40,031 nt of DNA. Source: Gammaproteobacteria bacterium (GTDB taxonomy: Bacteria; Pseudomonadota; Gammaproteobacteria; Steroidobacterales; Steroidobacteraceae). Where the stretch lies: the NCBI GenBank assembly GCA_021773365.1, contig JAJFKF010000011.1, positions 1-40,031 of the forward strand, read 5' to 3'. The notes below the pieces were generated by a model that saw only the letters and a program-made list of their open reading frames with translations, ran no database searches and was not told the DNA's origin. Numbering within the stretch: the first letter of the stretch is position 1; the number at the start of each line of letters is the position of its first letter. A program made the position numbers and the translations under genes. This document shows, piece after piece, positions 39,601 through 40,031 of this stretch.

Positions 39601-39979
39601 CTTTCGCGGCCACCTGGTCGTGCTGACCGATGAATTCACCTACTCGGACGGGGAGACATTCGCCGCCGGCATCAAGATGCTGGGGCTGGGGCCGCTGATC
39701 GGCATGCGCACGGCGGGAGCGGGGGTGTGGCTGGGGGATCGCAACAGCCTGGTCGACGGCGGACGGGCGCGGGTGGCGGAATTTCCGCAGTACGGGATGG
39801 ACGGGCAGTGGTTGATTGAAGGGGTGGGCGTGGAGCCGGACATCGAAGTGGAGAACCTGCCGCGGGCCACGTTCACGGGACAGGATGCGCAATTGCAGGC
39901 GGCCATCGACTGGCTCAAGGCGAAGCTCGCCGGCGAGCCGGTGCCGGCGTTGCGGCCGGGGGAGATTCCGGCGTCTTAA
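36668..39979 (+). CDS. Tricorn-like S41 peptidase, exported
   Basis: A 1,103-aa protease from the ATG at 36668, after GGGGAGGA; an earlier frame opening at 36617 adds a non-signal-like stretch. The signal peptide ends near VAWGA. A TolB/tricorn-type beta-propeller fills residues ~30-570 with repeated ISPDG, LSPDG-like blades. A lysine/aspartate-rich spacer (DKAKDKDKNNAADRKGK) lies in its second half. The core follows, then a PDZ domain (DVRTGDVILAVNGRTV) and the S41 catalytic domain with H770 (LGALHSQ) and nucleophile S993 (EFTYSDGETFAAG), as in tricorn protease. It probably degrades peptides in the periplasm, with the M3 peptidase trimming the products. The last 52 bases of the window hold nothing recognisable. 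Confidence 0.92.
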   Translation: MPMILLRRVPAAVLSVACGLSCAVAWGADGYFRFPALRDGTVVFTAEGDLWSVPVTGGEARRLTTHAAEEAHAAISPDGHWLAFSAAYEGPQEAYVMPLHGGLPQRISFENSQVQVLGWTAQGRVLYRAPHTGGATRMVAVVAVDPQTLQRSVFPLADANDAVLDNTGRWLYFIRFGLAMTGDNARGYRGGALSQLWRHALDGDAEAQRIGPRDMNLRRPMWSDGRLIVVADGEGRDNLWSLAADGGDARPLTRHRNFDVRGAQLHDGRVVYQLGADLHLFSLADGSDKRLDIRLVSDFDQRRERWIDNPLRFLDTASFAPAGDSVVVTARGRSVVATTGPRRRVGIGAPAGSRISAAVLSPDDRTVYAICDASGEEEIWRFAADGSGSGEALTHDGGSQRWGLYLSPDGKRLAHDDKRGRLWLLDLATGVSKLIDDGGADGNEGYADVVWARDSRHLALVRATSSYRRKRIALLSIDDGRLQWLTSDKYESASPTFSIDGQWLWFLSDRHFQAESSSPWGDRNVGPTLGRSTKVYALALQQDLRFPFQPPDELMARPDRDEENDKAKDKDKNNAADRKGKSAPASLPAIDWKGLAGRLHEVPLPAGRYRSLQAGVDRLYFLERDNRRWALKSLPIGNDGESVSEVLDNVAEYQLSADGRKMYLRAPGGGERNSGRLYIAPATAALPAKRDAITVRIADWTVRIDPPAEWRQMFGDAWRMHRDYFFDDDLRGVDWEAVRANYEPLLARITDRHELDDVLAQMMSELGALHSQMRGGDFRSADDTATAAGLGARFERVARGWQVAHIYRTEAELPSERGPLQAPGIDVRTGDVILAVNGRTVAQARDISDLLRNQAGRQVLLEIARGDALPRRVIVEPVSAQAEQRLRYNDWVQGARQAVEQAGDGQIGYLHLYAMGSNDLATFVREFYAQYERGGLIIDVRRNRGGNIESWIIEKLLRRAWAFWARPNGQPYTNMQNAFRGHLVVLTDEFTYSDGETFAAGIKMLGLGPLIGMRTAGAGVWLGDRNSLVDGGRARVAEFPQYGMDGQWLIEGVGVEPDIEVENLPRATFTGQDAQLQAAIDWLKAKLAGEPVPALRPGEIPAS

Positions 39980-40031
39980 GGCGCGTGGGCGCCGTATAGA
40001 GGGGCCGGGGTGTGCACAATGTATGGGGATC

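Noticed and set aside
39980-39993. GGCGC-GTGG-GCGCC hairpin after the tricorn-like gene
   Set aside because: Stem of five without a T-run; common by chance at this GC content.

Overview
The window is GC-rich, densely coding DNA from a Gram-negative bacterium, with outer-membrane receptors, OmpA-type and lipoprotein envelope proteins. Gene families (YheT-type hydrolase, TreS-maltokinase fusion, YbdG/MscM-type channel, M3 and tricorn-type peptidases, FecI/FecR/receptor cassettes with STN domains) suggest a gammaproteobacterium, perhaps near Xanthomonadales, Nevskiales or Steroidobacterales. That placement is inference; no rRNA or tRNA gene is present to settle it.

Layout. 1-3.1 kb (+): the end of an alpha/beta hydrolase, an OmpA-domain envelope protein, and three small genes. 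3.1-10.6 kb (-): a glycogen/trehalose operon transcribed glgB, treS-maltokinase, glgX. 10.7-32.6 kb (+): the main feature, a tandem array of four complete cell-surface signalling cassettes. Each has an ECF sigma factor (FecI type), a membrane anti-sigma factor (FecR type) and a ~1,080-1,105-residue TonB-dependent receptor with an N-terminal STN signalling domain. Cassette 2 also carries a periplasmic thioredoxin-like protein. 32.7-34.3 kb (-): a 40-codon ORF with a strong ribosome binding site and a mechanosensitive channel. 34.4-40 kb (+): an M3 peptidase lipoprotein and a tricorn-like S41 peptidase.

How the array should work (from the Fec family): substrate binding at the receptor is relayed from the STN domain to the C-terminal part of FecR. 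FecR then releases or activates its sigma factor, which transcribes its own cassette. Cassette 4 shows this most clearly: the same bipartite motif, GGGGACCA-N16-TGTCATGG, lies upstream of both the sigma gene and the receptor gene. Cassette 3 has a similar but weaker shared motif.

The array is also a record of recombination. The plug and barrel regions of the four receptors are very alike, with nearly identical DNA over stretches. Their STN domains, sigma factors and FecR proteins are highly diverged. Two collapsed copies of the cassette-2 type remain: one at 10.67-10.84 kb (sigma 5' end joined to the thioredoxin gene) and one at 27.08-27.63 kb (sigma 5' end joined in frame to a receptor 3' end across TGGGCACC). 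The arrangement fits an ancestral repeat of two alternating cassette types, later trimmed by deletions. The substrates of the receptors cannot be read from the sequence.
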